From NCBI GenBank assembly GCA_050186335.1, contig JBFWYO010000018.1, forward strand, positions 1 to 56,605: a stretch of DNA of 56,605 nt. The letters run 5' to 3'. The notes beneath the pieces were generated by a model, which ran no database searches, was not told the origin of the DNA, and saw only the letters and a list, made by a program, of their open reading frames with translations. This DNA comes from JBFWYO01 sp050186335. GTDB taxonomy: Bacteria > Pseudomonadota > Alphaproteobacteria > Bin65. Shown one piece after another: positions 23,637 to 31,715 of this stretch. Positions within the stretch are counted from its first letter, which is position 1. The number at the start of each line of letters is the position of its first letter. A program made the translations under genes and the position numbers.

Positions 23637-26600
23637 CTATTGGCGCCGCGGCGGCGGTGCCGCTTTCTTCGCGGCTTCGAGTTCGGCTCGGACCGCTTTG
23701 ACGTCCGCCGCGTCGGGCGCAAGTTTTTCCGCTTCGTCGACCGCGCGTTCTGCGTTGACCAGGTTGTTGCGCCGGATCGCCTGGCGCGCCTGCGCGATGA
23801 AGCGCTGGACGCGGGCGGCGGGCGGCGCGGCGGTGGCGTCGCGCTTCATCCTGTCGATATCCGCACGCGCGGCCTTGACCTGCGGCAGTTCGGGCGCCGC
23901 CGCTTCGGCCAACTTTAGATCGCGTTCGGCATCGTCGAAGTCGCCTTCGGCTGCCGATTTGCGCGCTTCGGCGACCAGTGCGAGCGCCTTGGCATTATTG
24001 TCGACCGGCGGCGGAGTCGTGGTCGCCTTGGCTTGTGTCAGCCGCTTCTGCAGATCGGCCCACGCAGGATTGTTGGGATAGCGCCGGGTTGCATCGGTCA
24101 GCAGTTTTTCCGCCTGGTCGAACTGCTTGCGATCGATGGCGCCGCCGATCGCGACCGACAAGCCGCGTGCCTCGGCGTCCTGACGCGCTGCTTCCGCCTG
24201 CGCACGCGCGTATTCGGCTCGGACGGCTTTGACATCGGGTGCATTGGCATTGAGTTTCTCGGCTTCATCGATGGCGCGATCGGCCGCCGGAAAATCCCGC
24301 TTGCCGATCGACTCGCGCGCCTGCACGACGAGACGCTGAACGCGCTCGGCCGCGGCTTTCGCCGCGCTGTCTTGCTTGGCGTCGTCTTGCTGTTTGAGCC
24401 GGGCGATTTCGGCGCGCGCGGCTTTCACTTCAGCCAGATCGGGCGCCGCGGTTTCGGCCTGCTTAAGGCTTTGTTCGGCCTGCCCCCAATTGCCGACGGT
24501 GGCCGCGCGGCGCGCGGCGGCGACAAAATCGATCGCCTGTTTGTTGCGCGCGTCGCGCTCGTTCGCCGTCTTGGCCTGGGCCAGCCTGCGCTGCAGTTCG
24601 GTCCAGCCGGCATGGTTTGGGTAACGACGCACGGCATCGGCCAGCAGGCGTTCGGCTTCCGGCAACTGCTTGCGGTCGAGTGCCGTGTCGATCGAACCGG
24701 TCAGCGTGCGGATTTCGGTTTCCTGGCGCGCGGCGTCGGCGCGTGCGCGATTGAGCTCGGCGCGGACAGCGACGACTTCGGGCGCGCGCGGACTCAGTTT
24801 TTCCGCCTGATCCACTGCTCGGTCGGCGGCCGCAAAATCCTTCTGGCGGATTTCCTGCCGCGCCTCGGCGACGAGCCGCTGGACGCGCTGTGCCGTTTCC
24901 TTGGCATCGGCCTCGCGCTTCTGGCGCTCGATGTCGATCCGGGCCTGGCGCAGTTCCGGCAGGTCCGGCACCAGCGTTTGAGCGCGCACGAGGCGCGTCT
25001 CCGCCTCGGCGAAGTTGCCGGCGGCGGCCAAGCGGCGGGCGACCGCGATCAGGTCGCGCGCCTCGGCGATGCGCGCCTGCTGGTTGCCCGGGCGCGTATC
25101 ACCCGGGCGCGTGTCGCCGGTGCGGACTTGATCCAGGTGGCGGCGGAAATCGTTCCACGCCGCATGGCGCGGAAAGCGCCGGTTGGCATCGGCCAGCAGA
25201 CGTTCGGCCGAGGCGTAGCGGCGGCGTTCGATTTCCGCGTTGATCGCCACGGTGAACTGGCGGATTTCGTCGTTGCGCATTTCGGTTTCGATGCGCAGGC
25301 GCGAGACATCGGCGCGCGCCTGGGCGATCTCCGGCAGACCCGGCGCCGACTGTTCGGCCTGATTCAATTGCCGATCGGCCTGCATATAATCGCCGAGCGC
25401 GATCGATCGCCGCGCACCGGCGACGAACTCGCGAGCTTGCGCGACGCGCTGCAGCCACTGCCTTTCGGCGCGAATCTGCGCGAGACGGGTACGGTAGTTG
25501 TTGAAACCCTGATCGTTCGGGAAACGCCTGCCGGCGTCGCCGAGCAGCCGTTCGGCTTCCCACAGATTGTAGGCGCCGAGAGCCTGTTGGATCGCGCTAT
25601 CGTATTGCGCACGCTGACTGTAACGCTGATCGCGTTCGACCCGCAGGCGCGCGATTTCGGTGCGTGCCTGGGCGATCTCGGCCAGGTTGGGCGACAAGCG
25701 ATTGGCTTGCTGCAGCATCGACTCGGCGGCAACGAAATCGCCGGCCGCGGCAAATCTGCGCGCTTCAGCGATCGATTGGCGCGCTTGCTGCAGGCGTTGC
25801 GCCGCAGCCTGTTGTGCGCGCGCCTGGGCGATGCGTTGCTGATATTGCGCCCACGTCGGATGGCCGGGGAAGCGCATCAAGCCCTCGCCCAGCCAACGAT
25901 CGGCATCGATCAGGTTGCCGCCGCGCAACGCCGCGTCCAGGGCTGCCGCGATGGCGGCCTGGTTCGGTTCGGCCGGATCGACCGGCTGTGCGGTGGCCGG
26001 CAGGACCCCGAAGGCGAGCTGCGTCGGCTCGCACTTCAGCTCGTCGTCCTTGTCCACGTCGTCCTGAAAACAAGTCAGCACCAGGCCGCTCTTGTCGCGC
26101 AGCCAGACGCGGTCGCGCGCTTCGAAGCGGGCGCGACCGAGGAACGAGAGCTCGTAGTTGTTTTCGCGCGTCAGCGGTATTTCCGCGCATGCAGCATCGG
26201 AACACCAGAAGATTTGCGACTTGCCTGCGACGCGATCCGACCGGCGCAGAATCGCCGCCTTGCCGACCGTGCGATTCGATTGCCGAGCCGAATACGAGCC
26301 GAGCGACGTGAACTCGCCGACGTCCATCGCGTCTCTGAAGCAACCGTCCTTGGTGCAGTTGTAGACCGCGGCGCGGCCGGCGTTGATCGCCGTGTGCTGC
26401 AGCGAGACATAGAAATTGCGGTCGGCGATGCCGAGCGCAACGATGCCGGCGCCGGGCAGCACGGTATCGGCGATCTTGTCGAACTTCAGCCGGACACACG
26501 GTTCCGCGGCGGGGCAAACCCACGGCGCACCGGAAATACGGAAGACCGCCTCGTTGGTGTTCGGATTGAACAGCAGCGGGCTGAAGTTCTTCGACGCCAA

Positions 26601-26678
26601 ATCCTGTGCGCCTGCGGGCACGCCGACGAAACAGGCGGCGAGGGCGAAGAGGCCGGAGCGGATCGCGATGGAACGCAT
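23637..26678 (-). CDS. Secreted Cys-rich domain plus tandem helical-repeat protein
   Basis: A 1013-residue protein of unknown function. Residues 1-25 are a signal peptide (cleavage likely after AGA). Residues 27-240 form a domain with eight cysteines in four close pairs (C55/61, C108/113, C159/164, C203/216), probably disulfides in the periplasm. From about 257 to 1006 the protein is built of Ala/Arg-rich helical repeats: module A (AERLLADANRRFP type, starting near 257, 374, 489, 673, 855), module C (AAGDFxxAE...AP.LPE type) and module B (DFAAADRAVDQAEKLSP type). TPR-like scaffolding is inferred. The ATG at 26678 follows AAGG; the open frame upstream lacks a signal peptide and is not used. 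Confidence 0.82.
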   Translation of the reverse strand: MRSIAIRSGLFALAACFVGVPAGAQDLASKNFSPLLFNPNTNEAVFRISGAPWVCPAAEPCVRLKFDKIADTVLPGAGIVALGIADRNFYVSLQHTAINAGRAAVYNCTKDGCFRDAMDVGEFTSLGSYSARQSNRTVGKAAILRRSDRVAGKSQIFWCSDAACAEIPLTRENNYELSFLGRARFEARDRVWLRDKSGLVLTCFQDDVDKDDELKCEPTQLAFGVLPATAQPVDPAEPNQAAIAAALDAALRGGNLIDADRWLGEGLMRFPGHPTWAQYQQRIAQARAQQAAAQRLQQARQSIAEARRFAAAGDFVAAESMLQQANRLSPNLAEIAQARTEIARLRVERDQRYSQRAQYDSAIQQALGAYNLWEAERLLGDAGRRFPNDQGFNNYRTRLAQIRAERQWLQRVAQAREFVAGARRSIALGDYMQADRQLNQAEQSAPGLPEIAQARADVSRLRIETEMRNDEIRQFTVAINAEIERRRYASAERLLADANRRFPRHAAWNDFRRHLDQVRTGDTRPGDTRPGNQQARIAEARDLIAVARRLAAAGNFAEAETRLVRAQTLVPDLPELRQARIDIERQKREADAKETAQRVQRLVAEARQEIRQKDFAAADRAVDQAEKLSPRAPEVVAVRAELNRARADAARQETEIRTLTGSIDTALDRKQLPEAERLLADAVRRYPNHAGWTELQRRLAQAKTANERDARNKQAIDFVAAARRAATVGNWGQAEQSLKQAETAAPDLAEVKAARAEIARLKQQDDAKQDSAAKAAAERVQRLVVQARESIGKRDFPAADRAIDEAEKLNANAPDVKAVRAEYARAQAEAARQDAEARGLSVAIGGAIDRKQFDQAEKLLTDATRRYPNNPAWADLQKRLTQAKATTTPPPVDNNAKALALVAEARKSAAEGDFDDAERDLKLAEAAAPELPQVKAARADIDRMKRDATAAPPAARVQRFIAQARQAIRRNNLVNAERAVDEAEKLAPDAADVKAVRAELEAAKKAAPPPRRQ

Positions 26679-26926
26679 GGGGTCATCCTTGGAAATGTTG
26701 ACGCGCGACGAGGAATGGCAGGGTGTGAATTGGGTACGCAGCGAAGCGCACACGATTCCACGCCATCGAAGCGGGGTTGTGCATGAGCGCAACGCGAATT
26801 CTGCCGTCGGGTTCCCTCGCGCGGTCGGGCGGTGCGAAAAAACATCGCCAAGCCGAGCGAACGCATCGGTATCGCAGGCGCGACCCGTTCGCCGCTGGAA
26901 CCGCCCGCGGGGCGGCGGCGACGCGA

Positions 26927-27769
26927 TCAAATCATCGGCAGGGAATGCGGCCGGTGCCCGCGCGGAAAACTTTTATCGAGCATGTCGATCTCCGCCGCCG
27001 ACAGGGTCAATGTTCCGGCGCCGGCATTGTCCGCCGCGTGCGCCGGGTCGGCCGCCTTCGGGATGGCGAACACGGTGGGATGCCTGACCAGGAACCGCAG
27101 CGCCACCTGCCGCGGCGTCGCTTTGTGGCGCGCGGCGATCTCCTGCAACACCTTGCCGCCGGGCGAGCGGGCGCCGGGGAAATCGCCCGAGCCGAACGGG
27201 CTGTAGGCGACGACCGCCACCCTGTTGCGTTCGCACCACGGGATCACGCCGTGCTCGATCGCGCGTTCCTGCAAGTGATACAGCACCTGATTGCACGCGA
27301 TGCGTCCCGGGCCGGCGATCGACAGCGCCTCGTCGAGATCCGCTTCGTCGAAATTGCTGACGCCCCAGGACAGAATCTTGCCGTCCGATTTGAGCTGCTC
27401 GAACGCTTCGATGGTGGCTTCGAGCGGATGGCGGCCGCGCCAATGCAGCAGGTAGCAATCCAGCCGATCGGTTTTCAGGCGCGCCAGCGAGCGTTCGCAG
27501 GCGGCAACCGTGCCGCGGCGCGAGGCGTTTTCGGGCAGCACCTTGGAGACGATAAACACCTTGTCGCGCACGCCCTGGGTTGCTGCCGCGACGATCTCCT
27601 CGGCCTTGCCCGAGCCGTACATCTCGGCGGTATCGATATGAGTCATGCCGAGCCGGATGCCGATGCGCAGCGCCTCGATGCACGACGCGCGCGGATCGCG
27701 CTCCATGTTCCAGGTGCCTTGGCCGATGAACGAGACCTGCTGCGACGGACCGAACGGACGCCGTTCCAT
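26927..27769 (-). CDS. Aldo/keto reductase
   Basis: A 280-residue NADPH-dependent aldo/keto reductase. The tetrad is visible: Asp and Tyr in IDTAEMYGSGKAE, Lys in VFIVSKVLP and His in YLLHWRG. The cofactor-binding end, FAIPKAADPAHAADNAGA, is typical of the group that includes 2,5-diketo-gluconate reductase relatives and YeaE-like methylglyoxal reductases. The substrate cannot be told. The gene starts 12 bases before the uppP stop, so the two may be co-transcribed (uppP first). Confidence 0.9.
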   Translation of the reverse strand: MERRPFGPSQQVSFIGQGTWNMERDPRASCIEALRIGIRLGMTHIDTAEMYGSGKAEEIVAAATQGVRDKVFIVSKVLPENASRRGTVAACERSLARLKTDRLDCYLLHWRGRHPLEATIEAFEQLKSDGKILSWGVSNFDEADLDEALSIAGPGRIACNQVLYHLQERAIEHGVIPWCERNRVAVVAYSPFGSGDFPGARSPGGKVLQEIAARHKATPRQVALRFLVRHPTVFAIPKAADPAHAADNAGAGTLTLSAAEIDMLDKSFPRGHRPHSLPMI

Positions 27770-27781
27770 GGTTTGCTCCGT

Positions 27782-28591
27782 TTACTTCGCGCCGAATACC
27801 GCGAGTGCGACGAGGCCGATGGTGCCGACGACGATGCGCCACCAGGCGAATACGGCGAAACCGTGCCGGCCGACGAAATCCAGCAAATTACGCACCACCA
27901 GCAGCGCCACGATGAACGAGGTGACAAACCCGATGACGATCAGCCCGCCCTGGTCGAACGTGATCGACGCATAATTCCGATACAGATCGTAGGCGAAGGC
28001 GCCGGCCATGGTTGGCATGGCAAGGAAGAACGAAAACTCCGCGGCGGCGCGCTTGTCGGTGCCGAGCAGCATGGCCGAAACGATGGTCGCCCCGGAGCGT
28101 GAGACGCCGGGAATCATCGCGATGCACTGGCACAGGCCAATGACCAGGTATTTCCACAAGGGCAGTTTCTGTGCATCGGTGTGCTGCACCGTGAGGCGGA
28201 GGCGATCGACGATCAGCAGGATGAAGCCGCCGACGATCAGCGTCACGCACGGCACCCACAGCACTTCGAGTACCGCTTTGACATGCTTATATAAGGTGGC
28301 GCCGACGATCGCCGCGGGCAGGAAGCCGAGCAGCACGCCCAAAACGAATCTACGCGCGCCCGGATCGGCGCCGAGATTGGCGAAGATGCGCCACAGGCGC
28401 CCGGCATAGGCAATCAGCAGCGCCAGGATGGCGCCCAACTGAATCAACACTTCGAAACTGCGCGTCGGGCTCTCGAAGCCCAGCAGCGCACCGGCCAGCA
28501 ATAGGTGCGCAGTGGACGATACCGGCAGGAATTCGGTCAGGCCCTCGATCACGCCGAGGATGACGGCCTCGACCACGTTCAACCAACTCAT
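27782..28591 (-). CDS. uppP: Undecaprenyl-diphosphatase UppP (BacA)
   Basis: This integral membrane enzyme dephosphorylates undecaprenyl diphosphate for cell-wall precursor recycling and can confer bacitracin tolerance. The 269-residue product contains both active-site regions, IEGLTEFLPVSSTAHLL and IPGVSRSGATI, and about seven to eight hydrophobic segments. The start at 28591 (MSWLNVVEAV) follows GGGGGAATTG. The open frame upstream overlaps the divergent intergenic region and is not used. Together with the Bax-like and VanX-like genes it adds a cell-wall theme to this stretch. Confidence 0.94.
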   Translation of the reverse strand: MSWLNVVEAVILGVIEGLTEFLPVSSTAHLLLAGALLGFESPTRSFEVLIQLGAILALLIAYAGRLWRIFANLGADPGARRFVLGVLLGFLPAAIVGATLYKHVKAVLEVLWVPCVTLIVGGFILLIVDRLRLTVQHTDAQKLPLWKYLVIGLCQCIAMIPGVSRSGATIVSAMLLGTDKRAAAEFSFFLAMPTMAGAFAYDLYRNYASITFDQGGLIVIGFVTSFIVALLVVRNLLDFVGRHGFAVFAWWRIVVGTIGLVALAVFGAK

Positions 28592-28800
28592 CGCAACAAT
28601 TCCCCCTCTCGTCGCATCGCAAGGTTCGAGTATCGCATGGCCGGCCAGCGCGGGGCGAGCGCCGGTGTCGGGCGTACGCCATGACCGCCGCACCCTCGAA
28701 CGATGCGCGGCGCAGGGACCCTGCATGTGGACCCCGCATGTGGCAATCTGGCCCGGCCGTTCCTACATCAGGCGGCAACGTTCCGAACGAGGGAATTGCC

Positions 28801-29694
28801 ATGCAGAAATCCGCTGCCGAGCCGAAATCGACCGCCCCGAAAGCCGCCGCCGACCGAGCGCGCCGCGTCGAGCGGATCCTGCGCGGCACGCCGACCAGCG
28901 ACGGCATGGGCGTGCGCCTGACGCGCGTGGTCGGCAAGCCCGGCCTGCCGGACCTGGATCCGTTCCTGATGCTCGACGAGTTCCGCTCGGACGATTCGGC
29001 CGACTATATCGGCGGTTTTCCCGATCATCCGCATCGCGGCTTCGAGACCATTACCTACATGCTGGCCGGACGCATGCGCCACTCGGACAATCAGGGCAAT
29101 TCCGGCGTCCTCGGGCCGGGCAGCGTGCAATGGATGACCGCCGGGCGCGGCATTGTGCATTCGGAAATGCCGGAGCAGCAGGACGGATTGATGTGGGGCT
29201 TCCAATTGTGGCTGAACCTGCCCGCGCGCGAGAAAATGACCGCGCCCAAATACAAGGACATCGCGGTGGACGAAATGCCGTCGGTGAAAGTCTCCGACGG
29301 CGTTGCAGTAAAGATCATCGCCGGCCGTATCGGCAATCATGTCGGCCCCGTAACGTCGGCGTCGACCGATCCGACCTATTTCGACGTGGCGCTGGCGCCG
29401 GGCGCGTCGTTCACGCACGCGCTGCCGGAAAATTATGCCGCCTTCGTCTATGTCTTCGACGGCGATGCGCGCATTGGCGACGCGCAGGCCGCCGAACCGC
29501 TGAAGCGCAACGAAGTCGCGGTGCTGACGGACGGCGGGAGCGCGACGGTTGCCGCGGGCGACAAGCCGACGCGCGTACTGCTGGCGGCCGGCCGGCCGCT
29601 CAACGAGCCGATCGCCAAATACGGCCCGTTCGTCATGAACACCGAGGCCGAACTGATGCAGGCCGTGGCCGATTATCAGGCCGGACGGTTCTAG
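28801..29694 (+). CDS. Pirin family protein
   Basis: A 297-residue bicupin of the pirin family. The N-terminal cupin has the metal-binding blocks FPDHPHRGFETITYML and GRGIVHSEMPE (three His and one Glu). The C-terminal cupin lacks an evident metal site. Bacterial pirins have been linked to quercetinase activity, redox sensing and control of central metabolism, and the role here is not known. The ATG at 28801 is preceded by GAGGGAA. The gene ends at a hairpin-plus-T terminator shared with the convergent bicupin gene. Confidence 0.92.
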   Translation: MQKSAAEPKSTAPKAAADRARRVERILRGTPTSDGMGVRLTRVVGKPGLPDLDPFLMLDEFRSDDSADYIGGFPDHPHRGFETITYMLAGRMRHSDNQGNSGVLGPGSVQWMTAGRGIVHSEMPEQQDGLMWGFQLWLNLPAREKMTAPKYKDIAVDEMPSVKVSDGVAVKIIAGRIGNHVGPVTSASTDPTYFDVALAPGASFTHALPENYAAFVYVFDGDARIGDAQAAEPLKRNEVAVLTDGGSATVAAGDKPTRVLLAAGRPLNEPIAKYGPFVMNTEAELMQAVADYQAGRF

Positions 29695-29701
29695 GAAATT
29701 C

Positions 29702-29730
29702 CCGGCGCGGCGAACGCGGCGCCGGATTTT
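29702..29730 (+). terminator. Terminator between convergent pirin and bicupin genes
   Basis: A 7-bp stem CCGGCGC (29702-29708) pairs with GCGCCGG (29719-29725) and is followed by ATTTT. It lies eight bases after the pirin stop. On the other strand the T run is weak (AATTT), so it mainly serves the + strand. Confidence 0.6.
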
Positions 29731-30543
29731 CTATGCCGCCGGGGCGTCGGTGGCGGTGGTGTCGTAATCGGCCGGGACGCACATTTCCAGCACCGTATAA
29801 TCGGCGGAAAACGCCGGCACATTATGGCGCATGCCGGCGCGAAGACACATGGCGTCGCCCGCCTGCATGCGGCGTTCGCCCTTACCTTCGACCTGCAGGT
29901 CGGCCCAGCCGGTGAGCACGACGAACAATTGGCTCATCGTGTGCGTATGCCAGCCGGTGCCGCCCGGCATCGGCTCGAGCGACTTGACCACGTGAATATG
30001 GATGCGCCGGCCGGTCGGTTGCGCGGTACCCAGATCGCGATAGGCGAAGTAACGACGCGGGCCCGCGCCGACGACGAAATCGTCCGGCCGTTGCGGCAGG
30101 AACAGCGGTTTGCGGGCAGGCGCCTGGGCCGGGCGGTCGTCGCGCGCGGACGCGGTGATTTCGATCGCGGCGAAATCGTCGGTCCAGTTCCGCCAGGCCC
30201 GCGACGCACCCGACGGCAAGACCGCGACGCCGCCGGTTTCGAGACTTTGTGTGGCGCCCGCATCGTCGTTCAGATCGAGCCGGCCGGCCAGGACATAGAG
30301 GAACGCAAACCCGGCGTCGGTGCTTTGCCACACGGCTTGCCGGGCCGGGCCGATCGCGCGCACATGCCGCGCCGCCATGGCGCCGCGGCTGGCCGTGTGC
30401 AAGCCGAGATCACGCGCTGCCAGCCCGTTGCCGAGCGGGCGGAACGGCGCGTGGGCGCCGGCAAAGGCATAATCGATGAGCAGAGGCCGTTCGACCGACC
30501 AACCGGAAATCCAATCCTGAAACTGCGCTGTCTGTGTCTGCAT
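29731..30543 (-). CDS. Bicupin-domain protein
   Basis: A 270-residue protein with two cupin folds. The C-terminal cupin has a metal-type motif: TGWHTHTMSQLFVVLTG, then AGDAMCLRAGMRHNVPAFS. The N-terminal half contains FLYVLAGRLDLNDD and VAVLPSGASRAWRNW without a full His set. It could be a small-molecule dioxygenase/isomerase or a ligand sensor, and nothing decides this. The start at 30543 (MQTQTAQFQDW) is chosen. It is transcribed divergently from crcB. Confidence 0.8.
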   Translation of the reverse strand: MQTQTAQFQDWISGWSVERPLLIDYAFAGAHAPFRPLGNGLAARDLGLHTASRGAMAARHVRAIGPARQAVWQSTDAGFAFLYVLAGRLDLNDDAGATQSLETGGVAVLPSGASRAWRNWTDDFAAIEITASARDDRPAQAPARKPLFLPQRPDDFVVGAGPRRYFAYRDLGTAQPTGRRIHIHVVKSLEPMPGGTGWHTHTMSQLFVVLTGWADLQVEGKGERRMQAGDAMCLRAGMRHNVPAFSADYTVLEMCVPADYDTTATDAPAA

Positions 30544-30695
30544 GACGGAGACTCCGTAACGCGGTCGGCAAATATACGCCGGTCGGGGCGCGCCGCCGCA
30601 ACGCTGATTTGGCGTCCGAATTGTGCCGGCGGGTGCTTTTTGGGTTCTCCCCGCGCCGGACACTCTTGTATCGTCGGCACGGCGGGGATCGGATC

Positions 30696-31073
30696 ATGCA
30701 GACGTATCTGGTGGTATTTTTGGGCGCCGGCTTGGGCGGCGCGTTGCGCCACGGCGTCAACCTGGCGTCGGCGCATCTGTGGGGCACGGCGTTTCCGTTC
30801 GGTACGCTGGCGGTCAACGTGATCGGCGGCATTGCCATGGGCGCCATCGGCGGTTACTTCGCCTTCTTCGGCGACGCGAGCCAGCATTGGCGCCTATTCC
30901 TGACCACCGGCGTGCTCGGCGGATTTACCACCTTTTCGGCGTTTTCGCTCGACGCCGTCCTGCTGTGGCAGCGCGGCGAACTGGGCCTGGCGGCGCTCTA
31001 CGTCGGGGTGTCCCTGGTGGGCGCGATCGGCGGATTGTTGCTCGGTCTTTGGGCGGTGCGGGCGTTTGCCTGA
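30696..31073 (+). CDS. crcB: Fluoride exporter CrcB (Fluc channel)
   Basis: A 125-residue membrane protein with four hydrophobic helices. Family marks are FLGAGLGGALRHGVNL, FGTLAVNVIGGIAMG (the conserved Asn) and TTGVLGGFTTFSAFSLD. Fluc channels work as antiparallel dimers and export fluoride. The upstream 152 bases show no recognisable fluoride riboswitch. The start at 30696 (MQTYLVVFL) is chosen because the preceding 29 codons of open frame are hydrophilic and unlike the family. Confidence 0.93.
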   Translation: MQTYLVVFLGAGLGGALRHGVNLASAHLWGTAFPFGTLAVNVIGGIAMGAIGGYFAFFGDASQHWRLFLTTGVLGGFTTFSAFSLDAVLLWQRGELGLAALYVGVSLVGAIGGLLLGLWAVRAFA

Positions 31074-31078
31074 ATCGC

Positions 31079-31102
31079 ATTTTGTCGATAAATTGACAAA
31101 AT
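31079..31102 (+). promoter_or_regulatory. Inverted-repeat operator candidate upstream of the Rieske oxygenase
   Basis: Perfect 8-bp arms ATTTTGTC (31079-31086) and GACAAAAT (31095-31102) flank an 8-base spacer, in the only AT-rich stretch of this 123-base gap. A TTGACA lies inside (31093-31098) and TCGATA occurs on both sides, so promoter elements probably overlap. The GntR-type regulator encoded at 32974-33675 is a likely ligand. Confidence 0.55.
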
Positions 31103-31196
31103 ATCGATATTCCGCCAGACTTCGCGTCTGACAACGATAACGCTCGGCTTTCGCGACCGGCCCCACAACCGGCGCCGCCGGGCCAAGGGATGGAAC

Positions 31197-31670
31197 ATGA
31201 ATTCGGGCGATTGGAAAGCGCGCGTCGACGATCTGTATGCGCGCTACGCGGAGACGATCTGCGACGGCCGCATCAAGGAATGGCCGGAGTTTTTCACCGA
31301 CGTCTGCCTGTACCGCGTGACCCAGCGCAGCAACCACGAGCGCGGCATGCTGCTCGGGCCAATGTTCGCGGAAACCAAGGGCGGACTGGTCGACCGCGTC
31401 ATCGCGATCGAAAATTCCCTGGTCTACGCGCCGCGTTCGCTTTGCTACGTGATCGGCTCGATCCGCATCGTCGACCGGAGCGACGGCGGCGCGAACACGC
31501 GCAGCATGTTCTCCGCCTACCACACGCTGGACAGCGGCGATTCGGAATTGCTGATGGTCGGCCGCAGCTTCGACCGCCTGGTCGCCCAGGGCGACGATCT
31601 TAAGTTTGCCGAACGCGTCGTCGTGTTCGACACCGAACGCACGCCCGGCGCGCTGATTTATCCGGTCTGA
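31197..31670 (+). CDS. Aromatic-ring-hydroxylating dioxygenase, beta subunit
   Basis: A 157-residue protein of the small (beta) subunit family of Rieske oxygenases, with an NTF2-like fold. Evidence: WKARVDDLYARYAETICDGR, the strand block FFTDVCLYRVTQRSN, LCYVIGSIRIVDR and LLMVGRSFDRLVAQGDDLKF. It is placed before the alpha subunit with 45 bases between, the reverse of many known operons. The beta subunit has a structural role and holds no metal. The ATG at 31197 follows GGGATGG. The strong inverted repeat upstream suggests regulated expression. Confidence 0.85.
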   Translation: MNSGDWKARVDDLYARYAETICDGRIKEWPEFFTDVCLYRVTQRSNHERGMLLGPMFAETKGGLVDRVIAIENSLVYAPRSLCYVIGSIRIVDRSDGGANTRSMFSAYHTLDSGDSELLMVGRSFDRLVAQGDDLKFAERVVVFDTERTPGALIYPV

Positions 31671-31715
31671 CGACAGGCCTGCCCCGCAGGAAACGCTAAA
31701 AAAGAGGATCTCGCG

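Noticed and set aside
23637..26678. CRISPR-like array or DNA satellite
   Set aside because: The repetition is at protein level with long, diverged coding modules, not short identical repeats with spacers.
24033..26786. 917-codon open frame on the + strand
   Set aside because: Antisense to the repeat protein, whose signal peptide, start site and repeats identify the real strand.
30544..30695. Fluoride riboswitch upstream of crcB
   Set aside because: The conserved core of that riboswitch was not found in this gap.
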